Below, one piece after another: positions 14,044 through 23,820 of a stretch of 64,000 bases of DNA. Position 1 is the stretch's first letter; each line of letters starts with the position of its first letter. Position numbers and translations under genes: made by a program. The DNA lies in assembly GCF_000626715.1 (NCBI RefSeq), contig NZ_AQRA01000009.1, positions 124,001 through 188,000 of the forward strand. Direction: 5' to 3'. The DNA is from Aquimarina atlantica (lineage in GTDB: Bacteria; Bacteroidota; Bacteroidia; Flavobacteriales; Flavobacteriaceae). The notes below the pieces were generated by a model. The model was not told where the DNA came from. It searched no databases and saw only the letters and a list, made by a program, of their open reading frames with translations.

Positions 14044-15283
14044 AATTTTACTTAGATTTTTACTTCTCTTTTTTGGATTGTTAACCTTTCCGTTTCCTAT
14101 AAATATCATTCCTAAGTTAGATGTTGTACAAGACCCTATTGTTGATTTATATCATATTATAATTCCCTGGATAGGCAAGAATATCTTACAATTAGATTAT
14201 GAGATCACTGTGTTTACCAATGGTAGTGGAGATACTACCTATGATTATGTATTAGTATTATTTTTTATCGTGGTAGCAGCCATAGGTACCGTTATATGGT
14301 CATTTTTTGATAAAAAAGAAAGGGATTATGAGCAACTTAATTATTGGTTTTTGGTATTTCTACGATATTATGTTGGATATGTAATGCTTTCTTATGGTAT
14401 TGTAAAAGTAATTCCCTTACAATTTCGAGAGCCTTCATTTTATAGGCTTTTACTACCCTATGGGGAATCTTCTCCTATGGGATTAGTTTGGACGTTTATG
14501 GGAGCATCAAAAGGATACACTATAATTAGTGGTTTAGCTGAAATGATTGGAGGGCTATTGCTTTTTCACAGAAAAACGGTGATACTTGGTGGAATGATAT
14601 TAATACCGGTATTGACAAATATTGTGTTGATCAATTTTTGTTATGATGTTCCTGTAAAATTGTATTCATCAGAATTACTGATCATGCTACTTCTTATTAT
14701 GGCACCTCACTTAAAACGATTACTTAATGTTATTCTTCTTAACGCCCCAACAATACCTATTCAATATAAGGAGCCATTTACGATAAAAAGACGACTACAA
14801 ATAAAAAATGCTGTAAAATGGATCGCTGTAGTTTTTTTCCTTTATTCTACTATTGCAGATGCTATAGAATCCAGTAAAAAATATGGGCCTAGTGCTCCTA
14901 AGCCGCCTTTGTATGGCTTATATGAGGTTACCGATTTTAAAGTCAACTCTAGAGAGATACCACCTATTCTTACAGATACCATACGATGGAGGTTTGTATC
15001 TATTGAATGGTTAAAATCTATACGGTTATATAGAACAGATATGTCTGGTAAAAATTATAAATCAAAAATCGATACGATCCGCAAAAAAATAGAGTTAGCA
15101 CATCGTAAAGATTCTACAAAAGTATATACTTTAAACTATAGTAGAACAGATTCGACAATGCATATCCAAGGTGTTTTTATGAAGGATACGATTGATTGTA
15201 AAACAAAAAGATTAGACAAAAAAGATTTTTTACTTACCGGAAGAGGTTTTAATTGGATTAATGAATATCCTTATAATCGATAA
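14027..15283 (+). CDS. DoxX-like multi-pass membrane protein
   Basis: Start set at ATG 14027 (the frame extends to 13976). The product has about 418 residues and at least seven membrane segments, e.g. ILLRFLLLFFGLLTFPFPI, DYVLVLFFIVVAAIGTVIW, YYVGYVMLSYGIVKVIPLQF and LLIMLLLIMAPHLKRLL. The central part with GYVMLSYGIVKVIP, the GL.EMIGGLLLFHRKT block and the following GG/P helix resembles DoxX/DoxD-type membrane proteins. The C-terminal about 130 residues are soluble (YGLYEVTDFKVNSREIPPIL) and probably periplasmic. Function unknown; DoxX relatives are linked to redox or respiratory functions in other organisms. Confidence 0.65.
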   Translation: MITNNKILLRFLLLFFGLLTFPFPINIIPKLDVVQDPIVDLYHIIIPWIGKNILQLDYEITVFTNGSGDTTYDYVLVLFFIVVAAIGTVIWSFFDKKERDYEQLNYWFLVFLRYYVGYVMLSYGIVKVIPLQFREPSFYRLLLPYGESSPMGLVWTFMGASKGYTIISGLAEMIGGLLLFHRKTVILGGMILIPVLTNIVLINFCYDVPVKLYSSELLIMLLLIMAPHLKRLLNVILLNAPTIPIQYKEPFTIKRRLQIKNAVKWIAVVFFLYSTIADAIESSKKYGPSAPKPPLYGLYEVTDFKVNSREIPPILTDTIRWRFVSIEWLKSIRLYRTDMSGKNYKSKIDTIRKKIELAHRKDSTKVYTLNYSRTDSTMHIQGVFMKDTIDCKTKRLDKKDFLLTGRGFNWINEYPYNR

Positions 15284-15295
15284 AAAATTATGTAT

Positions 15296-15420
15296 GAAAC
15301 TCGTTGTACATTTTAAAACAAATAATATGAAAAAAGCGTCAATTCGAGTGATTTTTCATAGTGAAACGAAGAAAAATTGCACTTCGACAAGCTCTGTAGA
15401 ACTATCGAGAATAGCTTTTT
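15296..15420. repeat. Dispersed REP-like repeat, inverted relative to copy at 3811-3962
   Basis: Contains acgttgt-side words aactcgttgtacattttaaa, gcgtcaattcgagtgatttt, gaaaaattgcacttcgacaa and ctgtagaactatcgagaata. These match the reverse complement of 3850-3985 in the same order, with small indels. Confidence 0.75.
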
Positions 15421-15603
15421 TGACCCCAAGTCATTCACAAAAAATTACACCATAAGAATCATATCACCCTTATATCATAGCGATCTAATACCTACCTATT
15501 AGGCCCTATAAACACTACAATAAACAGAGAAAACCATTTTTGGCATCATGATTGGTTATATATTCATAACAACAACAAAAAAATTGAATAAAAACACATT
15601 GTT

Positions 15604-15744
15604 ATGAAAAAGAAATTACTATTAAAAAGTGCATATATCCCTAAGAGAAAAACTGATAATCCAGTAGATTGGATGCAGTATATTAATGCAAAAACACGAG
15701 AAATACGATACGGTACACATCACCCATTATTGGGTAAAGCGTAG
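15604..15744 (+). CDS. Small unknown ORF, 46 residues
   Basis: A 46-residue basic ORF (MKKKLLLKSAYIPKRKTDNP, then VDWMQYINAKTREIRYGTHH and PLLGKA). It starts after a long A-rich leader and stands alone between repeats in a 900-bp region without other genes. It has no Cys, no signal peptide and no membrane helix. The K-rich start recalls precursor peptides, but there is no leader motif or core that I recognise. Real expression is uncertain. Confidence 0.35.
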   Translation: MKKKLLLKSAYIPKRKTDNPVDWMQYINAKTREIRYGTHHPLLGKA

Positions 15745-15789
15745 TTTTGGTTATGAATGTATACTATAGATTGATGTGTTATTTAACCT

Positions 15790-16100
15790 TACTTAACGTA
15801 AATTTGATATAAGGCTTTTCTTGAAAATTCACTTGTCTTCGATACAATTTTCTATCGAAAATCACTCTGACTGACGTAAATTTTCTAAAGCTGAACTCAC
15901 ATTAATTTGAGGTAAATTAGAGTAAAGACTGGGATCCATTGTAAAACAACAACTTTAGTATGGATTCCGGCCCTGTTTTTTAACAGAATGACAGGGCAAA
16001 CGCTCGTCAGTTCGAGTGCCACGCTTTTGGGTGTGGTGTATCGAGAACCAATTTGTATTTTTAGTATGGATCCCGTTCTTCAACGGGATGACAGTGCTGG
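15790..16100. repeat. Gene-free spacer with two repeat types
   Basis: At 15800-15890 a degenerate REP-like copy (cttcgatacaattttctatc, gaaaatcactctgactgacg). At about 15930-16100 a second repeat type: atggattccggccctg with cagaatgacaggg, and atggatcccgttcttcaacg with ggatgacag. The same type occurs at 62040-62070. Nothing else is seen from 15284 to 16203 apart from the 46-residue ORF. Confidence 0.6.
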
Positions 16101-16132
16101 AGTGATAGAAGATTGGGATGATAAAAAAACAC

Positions 16133-16160
16133 ATAAAAAAAGAGTGCTGAAAAGCACTCT
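16133..16160 (-). terminator. Terminator of the amylase/sus transcript (bidirectional)
   Basis: Arms agagtgct (16141-16148) and agcactct (16153-16160) with a gaaa loop. Read on the minus strand the hairpin is followed by a run of T, matching the end of the sus operon; on the plus strand a short T-run also follows. Confidence 0.8.
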
Positions 16161-16203
16161 TTTGATGGGTATGTATGGGCTAATTATAAAGAATGATGTA
16201 CTA

Positions 16204-17652
16204 TTATTCTTTGGTCACAGACCATATAGCATATCCTCCTGCAGGTGCCTGTAGTGTGGCATTACCTTCTGCATCTGTAGTAGGAGTTGCTCTAGAATTA
16301 TCGGTATAGTCAACCAGGGTTTTGTTTGCCCAGTTGGTTTTTACAACGCGTTGTTTTGATTGTTTACTAATATTCATGTATAGAATTAGTCCCGGGTTAT
16401 CACCGCTACCACTTCTTTTCATGATATATTCATCTTTATTGGTTTCAAGTATTTCGACATCACCAACGGCTAATGTAGTATAGATCTGGATAAGGGTTTT
16501 TAGTTGCCCTTTAAAAGCTTCATAATCAAGATAAAAAATAGTTGGATATCCATCATGAGTAAGGATATAAGAGTAGGCGAGTAGCTTATTGTTATAGCTT
16601 ATTCTATTCTCGGGATTAACATCTTTTTCGGTATCATGATTCGCTACAAAAGTAACAGCATTAGCTGGGTCTAGTTTTCTAAGCATATTATCAGCTTCGC
16701 CTAAAGCAGTAAGGTCATTGGCTCTGTCGAGGGTTTCGTCTAATCTGTAGAAACATGCAAAATCAAAAGCAGGTGATCCAGATGCATCTACCCAGTCTTT
16801 TAGTACCTGTTGGTTACCATCAAAATTTTCTCCTACAGAGAATCCACCAACTTTATCATTCCAGGATTTCACCCATTTTGGAGCAAAACTCTTTACATAA
16901 TCAAAACGCCATCCATCAAAACCAAGGGTTTTTTTATAAAATTCTGCAACAGAATCATCTCTACCCCATAACCAATCCTGTACATACTGCTGATCATGGC
17001 AAAGATCTGTTTCGGCAAAAAACAAAGCCTGCTCATCATGATCATGAATATCATTAGGGTGAAAATGCTCGTTAGAGCGGTTAAATTTACCAGAGGCATT
17101 TCCGTTTGATTCGTTAAATAAGGAATACACTTCGGTACCCCCGCGAAATGGGTTGGCTTGTTTTCCTCCTCCAGAATTATGTCCCATCACGATATCGGCA
17201 ATTACCTCTATATCATTAGCATGCGCTTTTTGTATAAGATCTTCTAATTCTTGCCTGGATCCAAAACGAGTTTTTATGGTACCATGCTGGTCAAACTCAC
17301 CAACATCAAAATAATCAGAAGGGTCATATCCCATAGATAAACCTCCCGAAGCACCTTTTCCTGGTGCAGGAAGCCATATTCTGTTAATTCCCGAAGCTTT
17401 ATAGTCTTCAATCCTTTTGCTTACTTCATTATACCATTCTCCTGCAGGTTCTGTATCCCAATAAAAAGCTTGCATAAATACACCAGCATTTTCTTTTTTG
17501 CGGACTGTCAAATCCATTTTTAGAGATTGACTTGTGATTATGGGTGCTGCATTGTTTGCAGTATCGTCATCATCAGAGCAACCGGTCAATCCAAGAACCA
17601 ACCCTCCTAAAAGGAGGATGGTTTTGGTTGATATTTGTGTTATTTTCTTCAT
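16204..17652 (-). CDS. Alpha-amylase lipoprotein (GH13)
   Basis: A 482-residue GH13 alpha-amylase with a lipoprotein signal (LLLGGLVLGLTGCSDDDD; lipid Cys near 25). GH13 motifs are in order: VIADIVMGHNSGG (region I), DGWRFDYVKSF (region II, nucleophile Asp), SVGENFDG (region III, acid/base Glu) and TFVANHDTEKD (region IV, Asp). The type resembles short plant/archaeal-like alpha-amylases. It is the last gene after SusC, SusD and SusE-like genes, 28 bp apart, so it is part of the same operon. Likely exposed at the outer membrane, where it cuts starch or glycogen into maltodextrins for import through the SusC/D complex. Confidence 0.93.
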   Translation of the reverse strand: MKKITQISTKTILLLGGLVLGLTGCSDDDDTANNAAPIITSQSLKMDLTVRKKENAGVFMQAFYWDTEPAGEWYNEVSKRIEDYKASGINRIWLPAPGKGASGGLSMGYDPSDYFDVGEFDQHGTIKTRFGSRQELEDLIQKAHANDIEVIADIVMGHNSGGGKQANPFRGGTEVYSLFNESNGNASGKFNRSNEHFHPNDIHDHDEQALFFAETDLCHDQQYVQDWLWGRDDSVAEFYKKTLGFDGWRFDYVKSFAPKWVKSWNDKVGGFSVGENFDGNQQVLKDWVDASGSPAFDFACFYRLDETLDRANDLTALGEADNMLRKLDPANAVTFVANHDTEKDVNPENRISYNNKLLAYSYILTHDGYPTIFYLDYEAFKGQLKTLIQIYTTLAVGDVEILETNKDEYIMKRSGSGDNPGLILYMNISKQSKQRVVKTNWANKTLVDYTDNSRATPTTDAEGNATLQAPAGGYAIWSVTKE

Positions 17653-17680
17653 TTCAATTTTTTAAGTGAATACCAATTTA

Positions 17681-18793
17681 TTATTGAATGATAAAAACAT
17701 AACTTCCGTCTAAATCATTGAACCATACGTTATAGGTTCCTGCAGCAACCGGGATATTAGGCCCACCAGCGGTAGCATATCCGGTTATTGCTGTATCCGC
17801 ACCCCAGTTTACATCCCAGGCGTTATTAGCTCTAAATTTGGCTTCACCATTGGTTAATACAATCCCATTGATATACCATAAGTGTGGATCAAAAGCAGAT
17901 TGTGTAAGATCGGTATCATTATCCCATCCTCCCGGAGTAGAATCACCGATAATACCAATACCCTGAGCGGTATAATCAGTTGCACCACTAGCATCAAATG
18001 CATTAACAGTATATGTTAAATCCTGGATATTTACATCGAGTGTATAATAACCTTCTGCAGCAACAGAGAATGTATCGGGATCAGAACCAAGAGTTTCGCT
18101 ACTAGCCAAACTACCACCGCTTAATCCCCATTGTGGTTGCCATTGTCCTAATACTTCTAAGAATTTGAAGGCGATATCACCACCACCTAAAAATTTACCA
18201 GTGAATTTAAATACATTCTGGTTATTAGGATCTCTTACTAATGCAGGGTTGTTATTATTGTTATCCCATCCTGCTGCAGTTGCACTACCCACTAAGAAAA
18301 GATCTTTTTGAGGAAGTACAGTGGCATAAGGAGTAACGGTTAGAGAGGTAACATTAGAGGTAATAGCGCTTCCACCGTTTGTTCCGATAGAAGAGATTAC
18401 ACGTAGATCTATGGCTCCTTCTTTATCAGGCTCTATTCCTAATCCGATAGCAAGGTTGTTAAGTTCTGCGATGGTCCAGTTATAAAAACGATCAGTAGTT
18501 GTCGCAATAACAGCAGGATCTAAGGTTGTTTCAAAATTTGTACCTCCCAAACCGGCTTCTATAGTATACGTGATAGGAGTATTGATATTATATCCTGCAT
18601 CTTCCCAAACTAAAGTAAATGCACGTTGATCTGCCAAATCTTTAACAAGACTAACTGTAGAATTAGCAGTTACAATTAATGGCCCTTCTGTTTGTTCGTT
18701 TTGAATAACAAATGTTGGTTCTTCATCTTCTACACACGCATTGAAGCAAAGTGCAGCGATGCATGCAAATAGTAGTATTGATATTTTTTTCAT
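17681..18793 (-). CDS. SusE/SusF-type starch-binding outer-membrane lipoprotein
   Basis: A 370-residue lipoprotein (MKKISILLFACIAALCFNAC, lipid Cys near 20). The N-terminal domain (TFVIQNEQTEGPLIVTANST followed by FTLVWEDAGYNINTPITYTI) is the SusE Ig-like spacer domain. Two similar C-terminal modules, DLFLVGSATAAGWDNNNNNP and GIGIIGDSTPGGWDNDTDLT, have the Trp and GWDN patterns of SusE/SusF starch-binding domains. It lies between susD-like and amylase genes, as in maltodextrin loci. Expected to hold starch chains at the cell surface. Confidence 0.88.
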   Translation of the reverse strand: MKKISILLFACIAALCFNACVEDEEPTFVIQNEQTEGPLIVTANSTVSLVKDLADQRAFTLVWEDAGYNINTPITYTIEAGLGGTNFETTLDPAVIATTTDRFYNWTIAELNNLAIGLGIEPDKEGAIDLRVISSIGTNGGSAITSNVTSLTVTPYATVLPQKDLFLVGSATAAGWDNNNNNPALVRDPNNQNVFKFTGKFLGGGDIAFKFLEVLGQWQPQWGLSGGSLASSETLGSDPDTFSVAAEGYYTLDVNIQDLTYTVNAFDASGATDYTAQGIGIIGDSTPGGWDNDTDLTQSAFDPHLWYINGIVLTNGEAKFRANNAWDVNWGADTAITGYATAGGPNIPVAAGTYNVWFNDLDGSYVFIIQ

Positions 18794-18824
18794 GACTGAG
18801 TAAATTAAATTTGTAATCGTTGTT

Positions 18825-20495
18825 TTAGAATCCAGTATTCTGTCCTAGGTTAGGATTAGCAGCTCTACTGGATGCCGGAACCGGAAATAGTTTAAAATTA
18901 TCTGAGATTGAAGACCCGTTAGGTGTTCCTCCTTTATATCTCCAGTTATACGTCCCACCGGTATACTTACCAAATCGGATTAAATCTTGTCTTCTGTGAG
19001 CTTCCCAATATAACTCCCGGGCTCTTTCGTCAAGGATAAAATCCAGGGTGAGTTCAGCATCCGCAATATTTCCAGACATATCTCCAAATGCTCTTTCTCT
19101 AAGCGCATTTACATATCCCAGAGCAGTAGCTCGATCACCGCCACCATTTCTAAGATGAGCTTCTGCATACATTAAATAAGCATCGGCTAACCTGAATAAA
19201 GGAAAATCGGTATCAACAAATCTTACACTTTGTCCGGCTTCACCGGTTGACTTTATGTTAGAGTATTTAGAAACCAGATAGCCTTTAGAGAAATCTGTAA
19301 AATCAGATCCTATTTCGATAGGTCTGTCTACAGGAGGATCTGTATTTGCAGGATCAGAACTAATATCCTGGGTCACCAAAGTATTTCTATTATCATTTTG
19401 AAAAACCGGATCGGTAACAAATAGCTCAGAGAATTGTCTTCTGGCTCTATATAGTGTAGTAAACCCTTGCACTCCTAATGATGCAGGAGTAGGTTTAAAA
19501 CCATCTGCGTTTTGTTGTCCCTGGATAATAATGGATGCACCACCAAAGTTTCTTACGTTAGCACCGTCACCAACAATAGGAAATATGATTTCGTTTTGAG
19601 CACCATTAGCATCGTTATCAGCAATAAAGTTATACAGGTAATTAGGGGTTAGTGAATATCCACTATTGATAATCTCCTGTGTTGTCTGTAAACATTCTGC
19701 ATAACGACCATTACCTGCTCCCAAATACACTTCGGCATTGAGATAGATCTTAGCCAAAATCATTTTTGCCACTCCTTTATCAGCACGTGCATAGTTTTGA
19801 CCAGGGTTTACATCTAATAAATCTGCATTTGCTTCGAGAAGTTCTTTTTCTATATAATCGAATAAAGCCTGACCTTTAATTTCCTGAACTCGTATAAATC
19901 CTACAGCATCATTTTCTGTTGCAAAAGGAGCACGGCCATACAGGTCCATAAGATGGTAGTAAGCTAATGCTCTTAATACACGGGCTTCTGCTCTAAAGGT
20001 TTTAATTTCGGTTCTAAGCGTTGCAGATACACCTCTCTCATCTAATTTGGCGTCTGTGGTTTGGCGCAAAAATTCGTTTGCAAGAGAGATTTCAAAAGTT
20101 GCTCTTGCCCAAAAACCAAGAACAATAACATTATTGGCATCCCATGTATTTCTCTGGATCTCACGAATACCAGGGTCATTCTCGTAGGTCCATATTACTT
20201 CATCTGTAGATACATCTTGCATACTAAACAAACCACGAACATATTGACTGGTTCCGGCATCGATACCAGCAAGGTTGGATTGATTAGGGTCACCATTGGC
20301 ATCTACATCAAGACCAACTAATGATAAGTTTGCATATACTCCGCCAAGAGCCTTCAGGTAATCTTCTCGAGTATTAAATACATCACTCGCCAGTAAATCA
20401 TCATCATCTTCTAATTCGATATCCAAATCCCCTTCGCAAGAGGTGAAGATACCTATGGATAGAAATGCGTATAAAAAAATCTTATATAATTTCAT
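18825..20495 (-). CDS. RagB/SusD family nutrient uptake lipoprotein
   Basis: A 556-residue SusD-type protein with a lipoprotein signal (FLYAFLSIGIFTSC; lipid Cys near 20). TPR-like helices appear as RAEARVLRALAYYHLMDLYG (typical SusD signature) and LADAYLMYAEAHLRNGGGDR, and the C-terminal LDFILDERARELYWEAHRRQ, DLIRFGKY motif is diagnostic for the family. It forms the lid of the SusC transporter and binds oligosaccharides at the surface. It follows SusC after 103 bp and is followed by the SusE-like gene. Confidence 0.95.
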   Translation of the reverse strand: MKLYKIFLYAFLSIGIFTSCEGDLDIELEDDDDLLASDVFNTREDYLKALGGVYANLSLVGLDVDANGDPNQSNLAGIDAGTSQYVRGLFSMQDVSTDEVIWTYENDPGIREIQRNTWDANNVIVLGFWARATFEISLANEFLRQTTDAKLDERGVSATLRTEIKTFRAEARVLRALAYYHLMDLYGRAPFATENDAVGFIRVQEIKGQALFDYIEKELLEANADLLDVNPGQNYARADKGVAKMILAKIYLNAEVYLGAGNGRYAECLQTTQEIINSGYSLTPNYLYNFIADNDANGAQNEIIFPIVGDGANVRNFGGASIIIQGQQNADGFKPTPASLGVQGFTTLYRARRQFSELFVTDPVFQNDNRNTLVTQDISSDPANTDPPVDRPIEIGSDFTDFSKGYLVSKYSNIKSTGEAGQSVRFVDTDFPLFRLADAYLMYAEAHLRNGGGDRATALGYVNALRERAFGDMSGNIADAELTLDFILDERARELYWEAHRRQDLIRFGKYTGGTYNWRYKGGTPNGSSISDNFKLFPVPASSRAANPNLGQNTGF

Positions 20496-20598
20496 CTGTT
20501 TTTTTTTAATTGTTTTTATTTGTCAGATGGAATTCGCCATTGAACATGTCGGTTGGGATCAACTCAATTTGAATGGCTCATTTCATTTCTTAGTTTTT

Positions 20599-23526
20599 TT
20601 AGTATTTATAATTTAAACCTAGTAGGAGTGATCTTCCTCTAGGGAAAATAGTATTGTCTACACCATTATTTTGGATTTCTGGATCTAACCCAGAATAATC
20701 GGTAATAACAAATGCGTTTTGCACTCCAGCCCATAACCTAAGACTGGATACTCCTTTCATAAGATTTCTGATCGTATATCCTAATGTAATGTTGTCCATT
20801 CGAAGAAATGAAGCATCTTCTACGTAATAGTCAGAAAGAATAACATCTGATGTATTCTGAAAATTAGTATCTACTATTGATGTTGGTGTATTATTAAATA
20901 CAGTTCTGAATATATTACCTCGTTGTGCATTTGAAGAAGCAACATTATTATATATTTCATTACCGATATTAGCTCTCATACTAAAACTAAAATCAAAATT
21001 CTTATAACTAACACTAGATTGAAGTCCCATGATTAAATCTGGAGTACCTTTACCAGAAATGTATCGGTCATTATTATTAATGATCCCATCACCGTTAAGA
21101 TCTGCATATGCACCTTCTATAGGTTTACCATTAGTATCATAAATTTGTGCATAGGTAAAGAACGAGAACGGAGCCTCTCCTTGTCTATGTATCTGGATAG
21201 TATTACCTGTACCACCACCAATACCAGTGGTTAAGATATCCTGACCAAATGCCAAGCTTTCAATTTCTCTATCTATAAATGTTGCATTATAGCTTACATT
21301 CCAATTTAAATTACTATTTCTAATAACATCGGCACTAACAGAAAACTCTATACCTTCTGTTATAAACTTACCGATGTTCTGAAATCCTTGATTAGAAAAG
21401 TTAGCTGCATCGGGGATAGGGGCTTGAGATAGTAAATCATCAGATTCTTTTCTAAATACATCGATGGCACCACTAATTCTATCGTTCCAGAATCCGTAAT
21501 CTAAACCAATGTTATATTCGGTTATTTTTTCCCATTCGATATCTTCATTTCTAAATTGTGGCTGTACAATATTGATAAGCTCTCCATCAAGAATATATTG
21601 TGTAAGCGGACTACTTCTTCTATATCGCTCTAAATATGCATAAGCCTGATCGATATCCTGCTGACCAGTAATACCATATCCCAAACGTAATCGTAAGTTA
21701 CTTACTGTAGAAGAATTTCTAAGGAAATTCTCTTCACTTATTTGCCATCCAAAAGATGCCGAAGGAAAATATCCCCATCTGTTATCTTTCCCGAATCGAG
21801 AAGTACCATCTCTACGTATAGAGGCTGTTAAAAAGTATCTGTCATTAAATTTTAGATTAGTTCTTAAGAAATAAGCCAGTAATACTTCGTCTGGATCAAT
21901 GGTTCTCTCTGGGACATTACCCGGATCACGCTGATCTCCTGTTTCATACTTATCTAGTTCGAATTTTTGATATGAATATCCTCCTGTAGCTTCGATGTCT
22001 AATCGACCAAGAGTTTTGTTATATTTAAGGTAAGCATCCAGAAGTCGGTTTTTTACTAATAGATCTGTATCTGATTTGAAACCTAAAAACTCTCCTTGTG
22101 TAGCATTAAAACCGGTTGCACTTTCGGTAGAACGTTCCTGGAATCTGTCTGTTTCGCTATCATCTATTCCCAGGTTTACTACAGCTCGTATATCGGGAAA
22201 GAAGTGTAATTGGTAATCGAGTTTTACATTTCCGAAGTACCGTCTTACATTAGCGATCTCTTTTGTTTGTAATAGTTGAGCCAGAGGGTTTCTCTGAACG
22301 TTGCTTGAGGCAAATCCAGTACTAGAATCTCGGTATTCAAAAAAACCTCCGTAGGGAGAACTTGAGTCAAGGACTGGCTGAGTTGGATCAAAAGTAATAG
22401 CCGCCTCTTCTACACCTGGTGCGAACCGGTTTTTTTCAAAGTTTAAGTTAGCGTTTACGTCTATTTTTAGGTGATTATTAAATAATCTTGGGTTTAAAGA
22501 AAGAGAGGTAGTTGTTCTTTCAAATTTAGATGTTTTTCTTAGCCCTTCCTGATCTGATCTTCCTATGGCAACTCTTGTAGGTAAGACTTGCATAAGAGAA
22601 CCACTTACAGATAAGTTATGATCTGTAGAAAAAGCAGTTCTGTAAATCTCATCCTGCCAATCTGTGTTTGCAGTACCTAAATCAGCAACTCGAGTAGGAA
22701 AGTTTTCTGCGATAAATGCTCTATACTCATCCGCAGAAAAAACATCTACTGTTTCATGTGCACGAGTAGCACTGGTTTTAGAATCTAAACTGATCTGTAA
22801 GTTCTTTTTCCCTTTTTTGGTAGTGATAATGATCACTCCATTTGCACCACGGTTACCATAGATAGCAGCTGCCGATGCATCTTTAAGGATAGAAAAAGAT
22901 TCAATATCGTTGGGGTTGATTGAAGAAAGAATAGATCTTGAACCATTGGCTAAATCTCCTGGATCATTTAGAGGTAAGCCATCTACAACAATTAATGGAT
23001 CATTAGATGCATTTAGTGAAGCTCCCCCTCTGATTCTGATTTCAGAATTAGCGGCAGGTCCACCGTTAGTGTTAATGGATACACCTGCAACTCGACCGTT
23101 AAATAGGTTTTCGGGAGTAACATTGTTACCCGTATTAAAATCCTCTGATGTAACCAAAGCAACAGATCCTGTAAGATCTTTCTTTCTGGTGGCACCATAC
23201 CCAATCAGGACTACCTGCTCGAGTTCTGCAGCATCTTCTTCTAATGTGATAGCTATAGTAGCCTGGCCACTATATGCTACTTCCTGAGGTATAAACCCAA
23301 CATAAGAGAATACAATAATATCCTCATTGTTAACATTGTTTAAAGTATAGCGACCATCAAAATCAGAAGTTGTTCCGTTTGTGGTTCCTTGAACAATGAT
23401 ATTTACACCAGGAATGGGCTGACCACTTCCAGCATCAGTAACTGTCCCATTAACAGTTGACTGTGCAAAAAAGCTCATTGGTATCAACCATAATAAAAAC
23501 AATGCGCTTTTGGTAAATGTTTTCAT
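20599..23526 (-). CDS. SusC/RagA family TonB-linked outer-membrane transporter
   Basis: A 975-residue SusC-type transporter. After a signal peptide (ALFLLWLIPMSFFAQ) comes a CarboxypepD_reg-like domain (NGTVTDAGSGQPIPGVNIIV), then the plug (RGGASLNASNDPLIVVDGLP, ILKDASAAAIYGNRGANGVI) and a 22-strand barrel ending in the aromatic-containing SLLLGLNYKY. It imports maltodextrins with SusD as lid, energised by TonB. First gene of the minus-strand sus operon. A LacI-type palindrome and a probable promoter lie upstream between this gene and the divergent regulator. Confidence 0.96.
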   Translation of the reverse strand: MKTFTKSALFLLWLIPMSFFAQSTVNGTVTDAGSGQPIPGVNIIVQGTTNGTTSDFDGRYTLNNVNNEDIIVFSYVGFIPQEVAYSGQATIAITLEEDAAELEQVVLIGYGATRKKDLTGSVALVTSEDFNTGNNVTPENLFNGRVAGVSINTNGGPAANSEIRIRGGASLNASNDPLIVVDGLPLNDPGDLANGSRSILSSINPNDIESFSILKDASAAAIYGNRGANGVIIITTKKGKKNLQISLDSKTSATRAHETVDVFSADEYRAFIAENFPTRVADLGTANTDWQDEIYRTAFSTDHNLSVSGSLMQVLPTRVAIGRSDQEGLRKTSKFERTTTSLSLNPRLFNNHLKIDVNANLNFEKNRFAPGVEEAAITFDPTQPVLDSSSPYGGFFEYRDSSTGFASSNVQRNPLAQLLQTKEIANVRRYFGNVKLDYQLHFFPDIRAVVNLGIDDSETDRFQERSTESATGFNATQGEFLGFKSDTDLLVKNRLLDAYLKYNKTLGRLDIEATGGYSYQKFELDKYETGDQRDPGNVPERTIDPDEVLLAYFLRTNLKFNDRYFLTASIRRDGTSRFGKDNRWGYFPSASFGWQISEENFLRNSSTVSNLRLRLGYGITGQQDIDQAYAYLERYRRSSPLTQYILDGELINIVQPQFRNEDIEWEKITEYNIGLDYGFWNDRISGAIDVFRKESDDLLSQAPIPDAANFSNQGFQNIGKFITEGIEFSVSADVIRNSNLNWNVSYNATFIDREIESLAFGQDILTTGIGGGTGNTIQIHRQGEAPFSFFTYAQIYDTNGKPIEGAYADLNGDGIINNNDRYISGKGTPDLIMGLQSSVSYKNFDFSFSMRANIGNEIYNNVASSNAQRGNIFRTVFNNTPTSIVDTNFQNTSDVILSDYYVEDASFLRMDNITLGYTIRNLMKGVSSLRLWAGVQNAFVITDYSGLDPEIQNNGVDNTIFPRGRSLLLGLNYKY

Positions 23527-23558
23527 AAAAATTAAATTAGTTTTTGATTGTTTTACGT

Positions 23559-23576
23559 CTTATATTTTCACTTTCT
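23559..23576. promoter_or_regulatory. 18-bp sequence shared with the MFS gene leader
   Basis: The word cttatattttcactttct lies in the susC leader and occurs again exactly at 24936-24953 in front of the transporter gene. Relative to the two genes the copies point in opposite directions. Confidence 0.5.
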
Positions 23577-23581
23577 GCAAC

Positions 23582-23616
23582 CAAAGTATGTAAATTTTGT
23601 GTTAATTTTTTGTCAA
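23582..23616 (-). promoter_or_regulatory. Candidate susC promoter
   Basis: On the minus strand ttgaca (23616-23611) is followed after 22 bases by tactttg (23588-23582), a near match to the Bacteroidota -7 box TAnnTTTG with one base missing. Spacing is slightly long. The start codon is 56 bp further on. Confidence 0.4.
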
Positions 23617-23633
23617 GTTGTAGTCCGAACCTT

Positions 23634-23649
23634 ACGCAAACGTTTGCGT
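23634..23649. promoter_or_regulatory. LacI-family operator
   Basis: acgcaaacgtttgcgt is a perfect 16-bp palindrome with the central CG typical of LacI/GalR operators. It lies 108 bp upstream of susC and 212 bp upstream of the LacI-type gene at 23862, the obvious regulator. Its place upstream of the candidate susC promoter would suit activation as well as repression. Confidence 0.8.
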
Positions 23650-23820
23650 GTGGAAAACTTTTAGAATTCTATCAAAATTTTAAGTATAATTCTGGTCATA
23701 TGGCATATTTTGATGCTTACATTTGGTTTTTAGTTAAAAGATAAGAATAATGAAAAGGCTATACATTGTGATTTAGAAGTATTAAACATGTTTTTTACAA
23801 TACATTTTATGTAAGTGTAT

